From Streptomyces sp. CCM_MD2014 (GTDB lineage Bacteria; Actinomycetota; Actinomycetes; Streptomycetales; Streptomycetaceae): DNA of 64,000 nt. The translations under genes and the position numbers were made by a program. Position 1 is the stretch's first letter, and the number at the start of each line of letters is the position of its first letter. Below the pieces are notes generated by a model that made no database searches, was not told the DNA's origin, and saw only the letters and a list, made by a program, of their open reading frames with translations. Positions 33,780 to 48,784 of the stretch are shown one piece after another. The stretch covers positions 3,596,001-3,660,000 of the forward strand of contig NZ_CP009754.1 of assembly GCF_000772045.1 (NCBI RefSeq). Reading direction: 5' to 3'.

Positions 33780-34031
33780 ATGTCCGACGCCGCCAGGCGT
33801 ACCGCCCGCACCGTCGTCCAGACCGCCGTCGCCCTTGCCCTGCTTCTGCCCGCGCTTGTCGACGCGGCCGGACTCCCGGCGTCCCTGCCCTGGATCGCCG
33901 GGGCCCTGGCCGTCGCGGGGGCGCTGACCCGGGTCATGGCCGTGCCCGGGGTGCAGGCCCTGCTCCCGGCGTGGCTGCGCACCGGGCCGCCCGGAGCCGA
34001 ATCGTCGGGAGCCGCCCATGACGGAGACTGA
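33780..34031 (+). CDS. Holin-like small membrane protein
   Basis: 83 residues. Two hydrophobic helices (about 11-29 and 33-52; VQTAVALALLLPALVDAAGL and LPWIAGALAVAGALTRVM) are separated by a short turn, with a charged acidic C-terminus. Size, topology and position directly after the endolysin are those of a class II-like holin. It would form lesions in the cytoplasmic membrane that release the amidase. It overlaps the next gene by 14 bases. Confidence 0.72.
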   Translation: MSDAARRTARTVVQTAVALALLLPALVDAAGLPASLPWIAGALAVAGALTRVMAVPGVQALLPAWLRTGPPGAESSGAAHDGD

Positions 34032-34278
34032 CCCGAACAATCCGGTCGCCGTCGCGCTGGAACTGGAGCGTCTGCGCGGCAGCCTGGAGGCCGGGTTCGC
34101 CCGCGCCGACGGCCAGCTCGCCCTCCTGGTGCAGCGCAGCGACCAGACCGACAAGCAGCTCGCCGACCACGAGGCCCGGCTCGACACGCTGGAACGCTCC
34201 CGCTGGCCCCTCGCGAGCATCACCGCGCTCGCCGCGACGGCCGGCGTCGCCGTCGCCCTGTGGGAGGTCCTGCACTGA
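34018..34278 (+). CDS. Coiled-coil protein with C-terminal membrane anchor (lysis accessory?)
   Basis: 86 residues, starting inside the holin gene. A helical coiled-coil part (about 12-60: VALELERLRGSLEAGFARAD and QTDKQLADHEARLDTLERSR) is followed by a single C-terminal hydrophobic helix (about 64-82: LASITALAATAGVAVALWEV). Such small proteins often accompany holins in actinophages, perhaps as second holins, antiholins or anchors. It is the last gene of the tail operon, and a strong hairpin follows directly. Confidence 0.65.
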   Translation: MTETDPNNPVAVALELERLRGSLEAGFARADGQLALLVQRSDQTDKQLADHEARLDTLERSRWPLASITALAATAGVAVALWEVLH

Positions 34279-34285
34279 CCCACGC

Positions 34286-34322
34286 CGAAGGGCGGCCACC
34301 CCCACGGGGTGACCGCCCTTCG
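34286..34322. terminator. Bidirectional terminator between tail operon and rpoC
   Basis: The arms CGAAGGGCGG and CCGCCCTTCG are extended inward by several pairs with one mismatch. The hairpin lies 7 bases after the last tail gene and 14 bases after the rpoC stop on the other strand. It separates two convergent units. Confidence 0.85.
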
Positions 34323-34336
34323 TTCGAACTGCCCGC

Positions 34337-38236
<3,900 letters not shown>

Positions 38237-38295
38237 TATGCGTCAATCCCTCTCAGGGTTGTAAGTCTGTGGTCTGAAACGGGGGTCGCGGGATC

Positions 38296-38327
38296 GGCGG
38301 GGCCTCCGGGTGGGAGACCCCGCCTGA
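38296..38327 (-). terminator. Hairpin in the rpoB-rpoC spacer
   Basis: The arms GGCGGGGCCTCC and GGGAGACCCCGCC pair with one mismatch. It lies 7 bases beyond the rpoB stop. As rpoC needs this transcript, a processing or mRNA-stabilising role is more likely than termination. Confidence 0.45.
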
Positions 38328-38333
38328 CTCCCG

Positions 38334-41819
<3,486 letters not shown>

Positions 41820-42407
41820 GAGGGGGTCCTTCCGAGGGCTCGGACTCACTACGCGCGTACCGGCCCCTCTTCCTCGCACGGAGACAGGGGGTGCCTGATG
41901 TGGCTAAAGAGCCAGGTCAGGCATGCTCTGGTCGTCAGTGCTCGGGCGAGGGCAGACCCCTGGTGACGGGCAGGGGGCAGCTAACAGGCAGCGCAAAGGG
42001 TCAGTGTAGCCACTTGGCCCACTGATGTCCAGTGCGGTTCTCGGGGACCGTGTTCGCTCCTCGTTGTTCTCACCACCTGTGCGGCAAGGCCTCGCCCTCA
42101 ACGCACCCAGATACTGCCCTCTTCGCCGTCGATCCATGCCTCGGATTCGGATCCTTTGACGACGCCCTGAGAATTGCGCGCTGCGTGCGGTTCGTCAAGG
42201 CCCCCCTTGGCCCGAACCGGTTGCCTCCAGCGGCTCTCAGGGCCCCGGAGACGGCACGACGATGATCACCCTACTCTTCACCGTCACAGGTGCAAGGCAG
42301 CCGCCGCCGGACCCCGGATACGCCGAAGAGCGACCACCCGGATGGATGATCGCTCTTCGGTGCTACGGCGTTACAGACCCTGACGGATCCGTGGTGCCGG
42401 TGCGGTC
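41820..42407 (-). promoter_or_regulatory. 588-bp rplL-rpoB spacer (rpoB leader)
   Basis: There is no gene. The spacer begins (in transcription order) with a strong hairpin at 42323-42360 just after rplL and then runs about 500 bases to the rpoB start. A leader this long is usual for actinobacterial rpoBC and is expected to contain an rpoB-specific promoter, but I could not place boxes with confidence. The stretch 41995-42190 is relatively AT-rich. Confidence 0.55.
42323..42360 (-). terminator. Attenuator hairpin after rplL
   Basis: An 11-bp stem CCGAAGAGCGA / TCGCTCTTCGG (42323-42333 with 42350-42360) lies 48 bases past the rplL stop. Partial termination here would give more L10/L12 mRNA than rpoBC mRNA, as known for this operon in other bacteria. 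Confidence 0.7.
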
Positions 42408-42797
42408 TTACTTGACCTCGACGGTGGCGCCGGCGCCCTCGAGGGACTCCTTGGCCTTGTCCGCGGCGTCCTTGGCGACCTTCTCGAGGACCGGCTTCGG
42501 GGCGCCGTCCACGAGGTCCTTGGCCTCCTTCAGACCCAGGGAGGTCAGCTCGCGCACGACCTTGATGACCTGGATCTTCTTGTCGCCGGCACCGGTGAGG
42601 ATGACGTCGAACTCGTCCTTCTCCTCGGCGGCCTCGGCGCCACCGGCGGCGGCACCGCCACCGGCGACGACGACCGGGGCGGCCGCGGCGGCGGTGACGT
42701 CGAACTTCTCCTCGAAGGCCTTCACGAACTCGGAGAGCTCGATGAGGGTCATCTCCTCGAACTGGGCGAGCAGGTCGTCCTGGCTGAGCTTCGCCAT
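42408..42797 (-). CDS. rplL: 50S ribosomal protein L7/L12
   Basis: 129 residues. The N-terminal dimerisation helices (KLSQDDLLAQFEEMTLIELS) are followed by an Ala/Gly-rich flexible hinge (AAAAAPVVVAGGGAAAGG) and the compact C-terminal domain (EFDVILTGAGDKKIQVIKVV). It forms the multi-copy stalk that recruits elongation factors. The ATG start has AAGGACC upstream. It is co-transcribed with rplJ (117 bp apart). Confidence 0.99.
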   Translation of the reverse strand: MAKLSQDDLLAQFEEMTLIELSEFVKAFEEKFDVTAAAAAPVVVAGGGAAAGGAEAAEEKDEFDVILTGAGDKKIQVIKVVRELTSLGLKEAKDLVDGAPKPVLEKVAKDAADKAKESLEGAGATVEVK

Positions 42798-42914
42798 GAT
42801 GGCGGTCCTTCCACTAATTCGGCAGGTGCCGGATGTACGGGGTGTGGCGGGCGTACGTCGGCCCGCTGCGACCCGCGCCGCGCTCAGGCGGCCCGGATCA
42901 GAAAGCGAGCCGAG

Positions 42915-43445
42915 TTACTCGGCACCGCCCTGCTCGCCCTGCTTGGCACGGAGCGCGTCCACGGTGCGGACGAGCTTCGAGGGCAGCGCCTGGAAGACGG
43001 AGGCAGCCTGGGACTGCTTCGCCTTGAAGGCACCGGCCAGCTTGGAGAGCAGAACCTCGCGGGACTCGAGGTCCGCAAGCTTCTTGATCTCGTCGGCGGT
43101 CATCGCCTTGCCGTCAAGGACACCGCCCTTGATGACGAGATTCGGGTTGTCCTTGGCGAAGTCGCGCAGACCCTTCGCCGACTCCACCGGGTCACCGGTG
43201 ACGAAGGCGACGGCCGTCGGACCAGCGAAGAGCTGGTCGTCGAGCGTGATCCCGGCCTCGTTGGCCGCAATCTTGGTCAGCGTGTTCTTCACCACGGCGT
43301 ACTGGGCGTTCTCACCGAGCGACCGGCGCAGCGTCTTGAGCTGCGCCACGGTGAGACCGCGGTACTCGGTCAGCACGGCGGCGTTGGAGCTGCGGAACTT
43401 GTCCGTCAGCTCGGCAACCGCGGCAGCCTTTTCGGGCGTCGCCAT
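42915..43445 (-). CDS. rplJ: 50S ribosomal protein L10
   Basis: 176 residues from the ATG at 43445 (GGAGGCCGAGG upstream); upstream codons in the same frame are leader. It is the stalk base that binds 23S rRNA and carries L7/L12 dimers on its C-terminal helix. Family features are ATPEKAAAVAELTDKFRSSN, TEYRGLTVAQLKTLRRSLGE and VKNTLTKIAANEAG. The L10-L12 complex usually represses its own mRNA through a structured leader; the 300-bp region before the gene is suited to this. Confidence 0.98.
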   Translation of the reverse strand: MATPEKAAAVAELTDKFRSSNAAVLTEYRGLTVAQLKTLRRSLGENAQYAVVKNTLTKIAANEAGITLDDQLFAGPTAVAFVTGDPVESAKGLRDFAKDNPNLVIKGGVLDGKAMTADEIKKLADLESREVLLSKLAGAFKAKQSQAASVFQALPSKLVRTVDALRAKQGEQGGAE

Positions 43446-43763
43446 AGAGCCTCGGCCTCCTTCCGGGTGATTCTGACCGCGCGGACCCGAAGGAGGACTG
43501 GGGAAAACGAAACGCCCCGGCGCAGGCGCTCGGGGCGTGGCTCGACCGTTCGCCATCCGCACGGGGCGGGGACTTCCGGGAGCTCATCCACAGTCACCTG
43601 CGCGGGTCGTCCGCAGTTCAGCGGATCCTTCGGCCACCGTGTCCTCCTTCGAACACACGGCAACGACCAGCGGTCTTTGGCTTCCGTGGCAGCGTACGTG
43701 AACGGGGCAGTGTCAGGCAAATCCGCCCCAGCGGCGACCCGGGCGGGCCGGGCGCGCGGCGCC
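43446..43763 (-). promoter_or_regulatory. rplJ leader and promoter region
   Basis: 318 bases without a gene. A stem ACGCCCCG / CGGGGCGT (43512-43519 with 43531-43538), containing a smaller GCGC pair, lies about 70 bases before rplJ and could be part of an L10-binding leader. A second GC-rich inverted stretch lies near 43575-43625. The AT-richer region 43665-43735 may hold the promoter. Confidence 0.45.
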
Positions 43764-44606
43764 TCAGCCCTGCTGGGCCTCCTCCATCATCTCGGCCAGG
43801 TCGGCGACCTCCCCGGCCGGCGGGGCGGTGACCTTCACGGGCTCGTTGACGCCGAGGAAGGTGAAGGTCATGTCCAGCGGACCCTTGTCCGCGTCGGCCC
43901 GCATGCGGAACTGCTTGGTCTGGTCGTCGCCGTCGACCCACATGTCCATGGTGAGCTTGTCGACGCCCATCTTCTCGTACTGGTCGAGGCTCTTCTGGCG
44001 CTTCTCCCGGGTGGCCTCTCCCTCGTCCCCGATGGTCTTCTCCAGGTCGGCGAGGGTGACGGTGCCCTTGTAGTGGGTGGTCTTCACGCCTTCGACGGTC
44101 TCGGTGCCGACCTTCTCGACGTCCTTGGCCCCGGTGAGGAAGGTGGACTCGGTCGCCGGGTTCTTGTCGGCCTGGGAGGCGCTGCCCAGCTCGTTCATCT
44201 GCTCGTCGACGCCCGTCCCGGACAGGTCGAACTTGATCCAGCGCTTGCCGTCCATCTCCTTGGCCGCCTCGGGGCCGCCGCCGATGTACATGGCCTTGTC
44301 GACGAGCCGGATCTCCGCGGTCCCATCGGCACCCTGGTCGAGGGCCGTCATCTTCATGCTCATCGCGAGCGTCGGCTTGATCTGCATCTCGGCCTCGGCC
44401 TTGACGCGGCCTTCCTCGGGCGTCTTGCCGGTCAGGCGGTAGCGGAGGGAGTTGATCTCCTCCGAGTTCTTCGCCGCCTTGGCGACGGCGGCCGCGGGCG
44501 TCATCTCCGGGGACTCGGAGTCGTCCTTGGCACAGCCCACCGCCCCGGCGGCGAGCAGCAGCGCGGTGAGGCCGGCGCCCACGGGCACACGTACGGAAGT
44601 CTTCAT
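43764..44606 (-). CDS. Lipoprotein, LppX/LprAFG-like
   Basis: 280 residues from the ATG at 44606, the start with a proper signal sequence; 19 more codons upstream are open. The signal peptide ends in a lipobox AGAVGC (Cys25). The mature part has the beta-sheet text common to streptomycete lipoproteins related to LprG/LppX: NSLRYRLTGKTPEEGRVKAE, RWIKFDL, KTTHYKGTVT and DMWVDGDDQTKQFRMR. The fold binds lipid-like ligands or acts as a lipid carrier in mycobacterial members. It is a paralogue of the next lipoprotein. The two genes sit between rplA and rplJ. Confidence 0.82.
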   Translation of the reverse strand: MKTSVRVPVGAGLTALLLAAGAVGCAKDDSESPEMTPAAAVAKAAKNSEEINSLRYRLTGKTPEEGRVKAEAEMQIKPTLAMSMKMTALDQGADGTAEIRLVDKAMYIGGGPEAAKEMDGKRWIKFDLSGTGVDEQMNELGSASQADKNPATESTFLTGAKDVEKVGTETVEGVKTTHYKGTVTLADLEKTIGDEGEATREKRQKSLDQYEKMGVDKLTMDMWVDGDDQTKQFRMRADADKGPLDMTFTFLGVNEPVKVTAPPAGEVADLAEMMEEAQQG

Positions 44607-44757
44607 CGGTATCCCCCCACGGGATTCAGGGAGCACAAGGGGCGCGGCCGTCACAGGAAACACACCGCTGCTCCACAGGAGTTCTCCATGACAAGGACGC
44701 GAGAGTATCCGAATCGGTTCGAACGATCTTGTGAATTCCCACGCCGCCGGACGAACC

Positions 44758-45597
44758 TCAACCCGTCTGTGACCTGAGCAGCTCCTTGAAGTCCGCCGTG
44801 TCCGCGGCCGGCGGGCGCTCGGCGGAGACCGTGACGCCGTAGTCGCTGTAGTAGGCGGTCTGGGTCAGCTCGCCGGTCTTCGTGCGTCCGCGCTCGACCT
44901 TCTTGACCAGCAGGTCCCGGTCGTCGACCCAGATGTCGACGGTCTGGGCGGTCTCCCCGCCCACCGTGCCGGACCAGTGCGTGGTGCGCCGGCCGCGCGT
45001 CGTCTCCTCGCCCACCTTGCGCGCGTCCCGGGCCGTCAGCAGCAGCTTCACCGCCTGGTTGGGCGTCGTGTTGCGCATCTGCTCGGCGAACCCGGCGCCC
45101 GCACCACCGAGGTCTTCCAGGTCCTCGTACACGTACTTGATCCAGTGCCTTCCGCCCACCCGGTCGGCGAACTCGTCGCCCATCCTGGCGTAGTAGGCGT
45201 CCGGCAGATACCGGGCCTCCATCGCGGTGGTGCCGAGGCCGCGCATGGTCTCGGCGGTCGTGCCGCCGGTGTACGTGATCGTCAGGGTGCCGGTGAGGCC
45301 GTCGTCGCGCCAGCCGAGGGCGCCCTCGGCCTCCAGGGACAGTTCCCGGCCCATCACGGTCCTGGACTCCACCCGTGCCGACCCGGCCCGCCCGGTGGCC
45401 CGCTCGACGGACCGCAGGGCGTCCGCCGCGGGGCCGGGGAGGGCGGACGGCCGAGAGGACGGGTCGGTCGGCCGCGGCGGAGCGGAGGTGGGCGGGGCGG
45501 GTGCGGGCGGTTCGCCGGCGGTGCACGCGCTGCCGCACGCCAGCGCGGCGGACACCGCGATCGAGACGACCGTACGGCGTGTCCTCGTACCCGTCAT
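44758..45597 (-). CDS. Lipoprotein, paralogue of the neighbour
   Basis: 279 residues. A signal peptide with Cys21 and Cys25 near its end (ALACGSACTAG) leads to a Pro/Ser/Thr-rich linker (about 28-55) and then a domain that aligns with the neighbouring lipoprotein: RVESRTVMGRELSLEAEGAL, HWIKYVYEDLEDL, QMRNTTPNQAVKLLLTARDA, RTTHWSGTVGG and DIWVDDRDLLVKK. Which Cys is lipidated is unclear. It lies 151 bp upstream of the other lipoprotein gene on the same strand. The role is unknown; attachment to the outer face of the cell membrane is likely. Confidence 0.8.
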   Translation of the reverse strand: MTGTRTRRTVVSIAVSAALACGSACTAGEPPAPAPPTSAPPRPTDPSSRPSALPGPAADALRSVERATGRAGSARVESRTVMGRELSLEAEGALGWRDDGLTGTLTITYTGGTTAETMRGLGTTAMEARYLPDAYYARMGDEFADRVGGRHWIKYVYEDLEDLGGAGAGFAEQMRNTTPNQAVKLLLTARDARKVGEETTRGRRTTHWSGTVGGETAQTVDIWVDDRDLLVKKVERGRTKTGELTQTAYYSDYGVTVSAERPPAADTADFKELLRSQTG

Positions 45598-45712
45598 CCG
45601 CCCACCCCTTGCGCCCCGTACGGCTCCTGCGCCCCATGCGCGGGTCCGGTGCCCGCACGCTAACCCAGGGCGGCGGAAAAGGGGACGGGGCGAAAGGGAC
45701 GCGCCAAAGGGG

Positions 45713-45746
45713 ACGGGCCCCGCACCTCGGAAGGTGCGGGGCCCGT
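45713..45746. terminator. Terminator after rplA
   Basis: A perfect 15-bp stem (45713-45727 with 45732-45746) with a CGGA loop lies 25 bases past the rplA stop on the minus strand. It ends the rplK-rplA unit before the lipoprotein genes. Confidence 0.85.
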
Positions 45747-45770
45747 GAACCGGTGGGGCGAGCTGCTCGC

Positions 45771-46496
45771 TCAGACCGCGGCCGGGTCCTCCTCGACGAG
45801 GAGGTTGCGGGTGCGGTTGGAGTCGAGCGGAATGCCGGGGCCCATCGTGGTGCTGATGGCGGCCTTCTTGATGTAGCGGCCCTTGGCGGCGGACGGCTTC
45901 AGACGGAGGATCTCCTCCAGCGCCGCGCCGTAGTTCTCCACCAGCTTGGTGTCGTCGAACGACGTCTTGCCGATGATGAAGTGCAGGTTCGAGTGCTTGT
46001 CGACGCGGAACTCGATCTTGCCGCCCTTGATGTCGTTGACAGCCTTGGCGACGTCCGGGGTCACGGTGCCGGTCTTGGGGTTCGGCATGAGACCACGGGG
46101 ACCGAGCACGCGGCCGAGGCGGCCGACCTTGCCCATGAGGTCCGGGGTGGCGACGACGGCGTCGAAGTCCAGACGCCCCTTCGACACCTCGTCGATCAGC
46201 TCGTCGGCGCCGACGATGTCGGCGCCCGCGGCACGCGCGGCCTCGGCACGGTCACCGGTCGCGAAGACCAGGACCCGGGCGGTCTTACCGGTGCCGTGCG
46301 GGAGGTTCACGGTGCCACGGACCATCTGGTCCGCCTTGCGCGGGTCGACACCCAGACGGAAGGCGACCTCGACGGTGCCGTCGAACTTGGAGGTGGAGGT
46401 CTCCTTGGCGAGACGGACGGCCTCGAGCGGGGCGTAGAGCTTGTCCCGGTCGATCTTGGCGTCCGCAGCGCGGAGAGACTTGCTGCGCTTGCTCAC
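45771..46496 (-). CDS. rplA: 50S ribosomal protein L1
   Basis: 241 residues, GTG start. It builds the mobile L1 stalk near the E site. Family features: ETSTSKFDGTVEVAFRLGVD, LPHGTGKTARVLVFATGD, GRLGRVLGPRGLMPNPKTGT and the C-terminal AISTTMGPGIPLD. L1 also acts as the translational repressor of the L11 operon in many bacteria. It is separated by 80 bp from rplK. No unusual residues were noticed. Confidence 0.99.
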   Translation of the reverse strand: MSKRSKSLRAADAKIDRDKLYAPLEAVRLAKETSTSKFDGTVEVAFRLGVDPRKADQMVRGTVNLPHGTGKTARVLVFATGDRAEAARAAGADIVGADELIDEVSKGRLDFDAVVATPDLMGKVGRLGRVLGPRGLMPNPKTGTVTPDVAKAVNDIKGGKIEFRVDKHSNLHFIIGKTSFDDTKLVENYGAALEEILRLKPSAAKGRYIKKAAISTTMGPGIPLDSNRTRNLLVEEDPAAV

Positions 46497-46576
46497 TACT
46501 GCTCCTGTGGCTTCTTAGGAGTCGTGGTCCGGGCCGAGCAGGCCCTGCCACTTCTGCTTGCTTACGGGGGTGGAGG

Positions 46577-47011
46577 TCAGCCCTCGACCGTGACGCCCAT
46601 GGAACGGGCGGTACCGGCGATGATCTTCTCCGCCTGGTCCAGGTCGTTGGCGTTGAGGTCGGGCATCTTGGTGGTGGCGATCTCACGGACCTGGTCACGC
46701 GTGATCTTCGCGACCTTGGTCTTGTGCGGCTCGCCGGAGCCCTTCTCCACGCCCGCGGCCTTGAGGATCATCTTGGCGGCCGGCGGCGTCTTGGTGATGA
46801 AGGTGAAGGAGCGGTCCTCGTAGACCGTGATCTCCACCGGGATGACCCAGCCGCGCTGCGACTCGGTCGCGGCGTTGTAGGCCTTGCAGAACTCCATGAT
46901 GTTGACGCCGTGCTGACCCAGCGCGGGGCCGACCGGCGGGGCCGGGTTCGCGGCACCGGCCTGGATCTGGAGCTTGATGAGCCCCGTGACCTTCTTCTTC
47001 TTGGGAGGCAT
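46577..47011 (-). CDS. rplK: 50S ribosomal protein L11
   Basis: 144 residues. It binds the GTPase-associated centre of 23S rRNA. The N-terminal domain, with the proline-rich stretch [20 protein letters not shown], is the target area of thiostrepton-type antibiotics, and in Streptomyces certain L11 mutants (relC type) lose the stringent response. The C-terminal rRNA-binding domain ([20 protein letters not shown]) is intact. It is the first gene of the rplK-rplA unit, 180 bp after nusG. Confidence 0.99.
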
Positions 47012-47113
47012 AGCTCTCCGGGTCCTTTCGATTCGGGTCCTGCCCGCGTTCGGGAGCTACCCGGACACAGGCATACCGCACAACGATAACGGGTATAGAT
47101 GCGCGGCCAAAAA

Positions 47114-47158
47114 CCGAGCAGGTCAGACGCCGCACGAGCGGGCGCCTGACCTGGTCGG
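47114..47158 (-). terminator. Hairpin between nusG and rplK
   Basis: The arms CAGGTCAG and CTGACCTG, flanked by CCGA/TCGG and by CGCC/GGCG with small mismatches, form a long stem 34 bases past the nusG stop. It probably separates secE-nusG from the L11 operon. Confidence 0.65.
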
Positions 47159-47191
47159 AAGCAGTACGTCCAGAGGAGTACCGGTGGGGTA

Positions 47192-48061
47192 CTAGTTCTT
47201 CTGGATCTGGTCGAAGCTCAGCTCGACCGGGGTCTCGCGGCCGAAGATCTCGACGAGGCCCTTGACCTTCTTCGAGTCGGCGTTGATCTCGTTGATCGTG
47301 GCCTGGAGGGTGGCGAAGGGGCCGTCGGTGACGGTGACCGAGTCGCCGACCTCGAAGTCCAGCACCTGGACCTCGACCTTGCGCTGCGGCGCCGGCTTGC
47401 CCTCGGCCTCGGCGGCCTCGCGGGCGGCCTTCTCCTCGGCCTCCGGGGCGAGCATCTTGACGATCTCGTCCAGCGTGAGCGGGTACGGGTCGTAGGCGTT
47501 GCCGACGAAACCGGTGACGCCGGGGGTGTTGCGGACGACGCCCCAGGACTCGTTGGTGAGGTCCATGCGGACCAGCACGTAGCCGGGGAGCTTGTTCTGG
47601 CGGATCGTCTTGCGGTCGCCGTTCTTGATCTGGACGACCTCTTCCTGCGGCACCTCGGCCTGGAAGATGTAGTCCTCGACGTTGAGCGAGACGGCGCGCT
47701 GCTCGAGGTTGGTCTTCACGCGGTTCTCGTAACCGGCGTAGGTGTGGATGACGTACCACTCGCCGGGCAGGACGCGCAGCTCCTGGCGGAGCTTCTCGAT
47801 CGGGTCGACGTCGGGCTCGTCGGCCCCGGCTTCGGCCTCGTCGGCAGCCTCGGTCCCGGCTTCGCCGGCCGTCTCGGCGGTCTCGTCCGCTTCGGCGTCC
47901 GTCTCGTCCGCCTGGTCCGTCTCCGCGACGACCTTGTCGTCGGCAGCCTCGGCCTCGGCGGAGGCCTCGGTGTCCTCGTTGTCGGCGCCCTCGACGGTGC
48001 CGAGCTCGTCCTCGACGGACTCGACCGGCTCGATGGCGTCGTTCACGTTCGGGTCAGACAC
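47192..48061 (-). CDS. nusG: Transcription elongation/termination factor NusG with long acidic N-terminal extension
   Basis: 289 residues, GTG start; E. coli NusG has about 180. Residues 1 to about 95 are almost wholly Glu/Asp/Ala/Thr (ETDQADETDAEADETAETAG) and surely disordered. The NGN domain (about 98-215) has PGEWYVIHTYAGYENRVKTN and WGVVRNTPGVTGFVG. The KOW domain ends the protein (FEVGDSVTVTDGPFATLQAT). NusG binds RNA polymerase and links it to Rho and to ribosomes. Long acidic extensions are a known trait of streptomycete NusG. It follows secE, with a hairpin (48105-48131) in the 80-bp gap. Confidence 0.98.
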   Translation of the reverse strand: MSDPNVNDAIEPVESVEDELGTVEGADNEDTEASAEAEAADDKVVAETDQADETDAEADETAETAGEAGTEAADEAEAGADEPDVDPIEKLRQELRVLPGEWYVIHTYAGYENRVKTNLEQRAVSLNVEDYIFQAEVPQEEVVQIKNGDRKTIRQNKLPGYVLVRMDLTNESWGVVRNTPGVTGFVGNAYDPYPLTLDEIVKMLAPEAEEKAAREAAEAEGKPAPQRKVEVQVLDFEVGDSVTVTDGPFATLQATINEINADSKKVKGLVEIFGRETPVELSFDQIQKN

Positions 48062-48104
48062 TGTGGCTGCTTCTTCCTGGATACATAGGGGTGGAACACG
48101 CGAA

Positions 48105-48131
48105 AGGGGCGCCGGGTACCTCGGCGCCCTT
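48105..48131 (-). terminator. Small hairpin between secE and nusG
   Basis: A 9- to 10-bp stem with core GGGCGCCG / CGGCGCCC and loop GGTACCT lies in the 80-bp gap. It is more likely an mRNA-processing or attenuation element than a full stop, since nusG is expected to be read from this transcript. Confidence 0.4.
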
Positions 48132-48141
48132 CGCTCTCGAC

Positions 48142-48429
48142 TCAGCCGAAGACGTACTTGGCGGCGTGAGAGAAGCCATAGTCAATCAGAGTCACCAGGC
48201 CGATCATGATGACCACGAAGATGATCACCACGGTGGTGTACGTCGTCAGCTGGTTGCGGCTGGGCCAGACGACCTTGCGCAGTTCCGCGACGATCTGGCG
48301 GTAGAAGAGCGCGAGCCGCTTCAGCGGGCCCTTCTTGCCTCGCTTGCCGCCCTTGCGGGACTTCTTCTTGGAGTCCGGCGCCTCGTCCTGGGCATCAGGC
48401 ATGTCGATGGAGCCCACGGCGTCCGTCAC
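48142..48429 (-). CDS. secE: Preprotein translocase subunit SecE
   Basis: 95 residues, GTG start. A short acidic then strongly basic N-terminus (KKKSRKGGKRGKKGPLKRL) is followed by the conserved amphipathic helix FYRQIVAELRKVVWPSRNQL and one transmembrane helix (about 65-88). This is the single-spanning actinobacterial form. It clamps SecY in the Sec translocon. The position before nusG, with tRNA-Trp just upstream, is conserved in actinobacteria. Confidence 0.97.
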   Translation of the reverse strand: MTDAVGSIDMPDAQDEAPDSKKKSRKGGKRGKKGPLKRLALFYRQIVAELRKVVWPSRNQLTTYTTVVIIFVVIMIGLVTLIDYGFSHAAKYVFG

Positions 48430-48537
48430 TCGTCCTCACCTGATTCCGGGTCGTGGCCGTGCCGCGCCCGGTTGGAGCCGCACGGCGGTGCATTGCTGTA
48501 CGTACATGCGCACACATCCTGGCGATGGTGTGTGTAG

Positions 48538-48610
48538 CAGGGCCGGAGGGACTTGAACCCCCAACCGCTGGTTTTGGAGACCAGTGCTCTACCAATTGAG
48601 CTACGACCCT
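48538..48610 (-). tRNA. tRNA-Trp (anticodon CCA)
   Basis: 73 nucleotides on the minus strand. The acceptor stem AGGGTCG / CGGCCCT, the D arm, the anticodon loop CTCCAAA with anticodon CCA, and GGTTCAAGTCC in the T arm are all present. The discriminator base is G, as usual for tRNA-Trp. No CCA end is encoded. It lies just upstream of secE, as in mycobacteria. Confidence 0.95.
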
Positions 48611-48736
48611 TTGTTCGTCCCCCAACGTACCGCATCCGCCCGGATGCTTGGAGTGCACCGGGTGATCGCCGCCGCTGAAGGCCAACGAGGTGAGAGTGTA
48701 CGTGTTCCCGGGCCGGGCGTCGAACAGAAAGCACGT

Positions 48737-48784
48737 CCGGACTGATGTTCAGGCCCTGGACCGGACTGGAGTTCAGGGCGTGGA
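48737..48784. repeat. Two tandem 24-bp repeats upstream of aspC
   Basis: CCGGACTGATGTTCAGG... (48737-48760) is followed directly by a copy with 20 of 24 identical bases (48761-48784), and a partial third copy (CCGGTCCGGTTCAG) continues to about 48799. The array ends about 50-65 bases before the aspC start and lies between divergent tRNA-Trp and aspC. It may be an operator or a simple duplication. Confidence 0.6.

Noticed and set aside
21188..34278. Contractile injection system (R-type tailocin or eCIS)
   Set aside because: No sheath, baseplate wedge, spike or AAA+ assembly ATPase; the single tube protein, tape measures with GG(I/V)VQP ends and hub/Dit order indicate a non-contractile tail.
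17952..34322. Complete prophage
   Set aside because: No integrase, terminase, portal, capsid, connector or replication genes and no att-like repeats at the borders.
34286..34322. Attachment site at the tail-rpoC border
   Set aside because: The inverted repeat is a terminator by position and shape, and no matching direct repeat was found near the other end of the locus around 17.9-19.3 kb.
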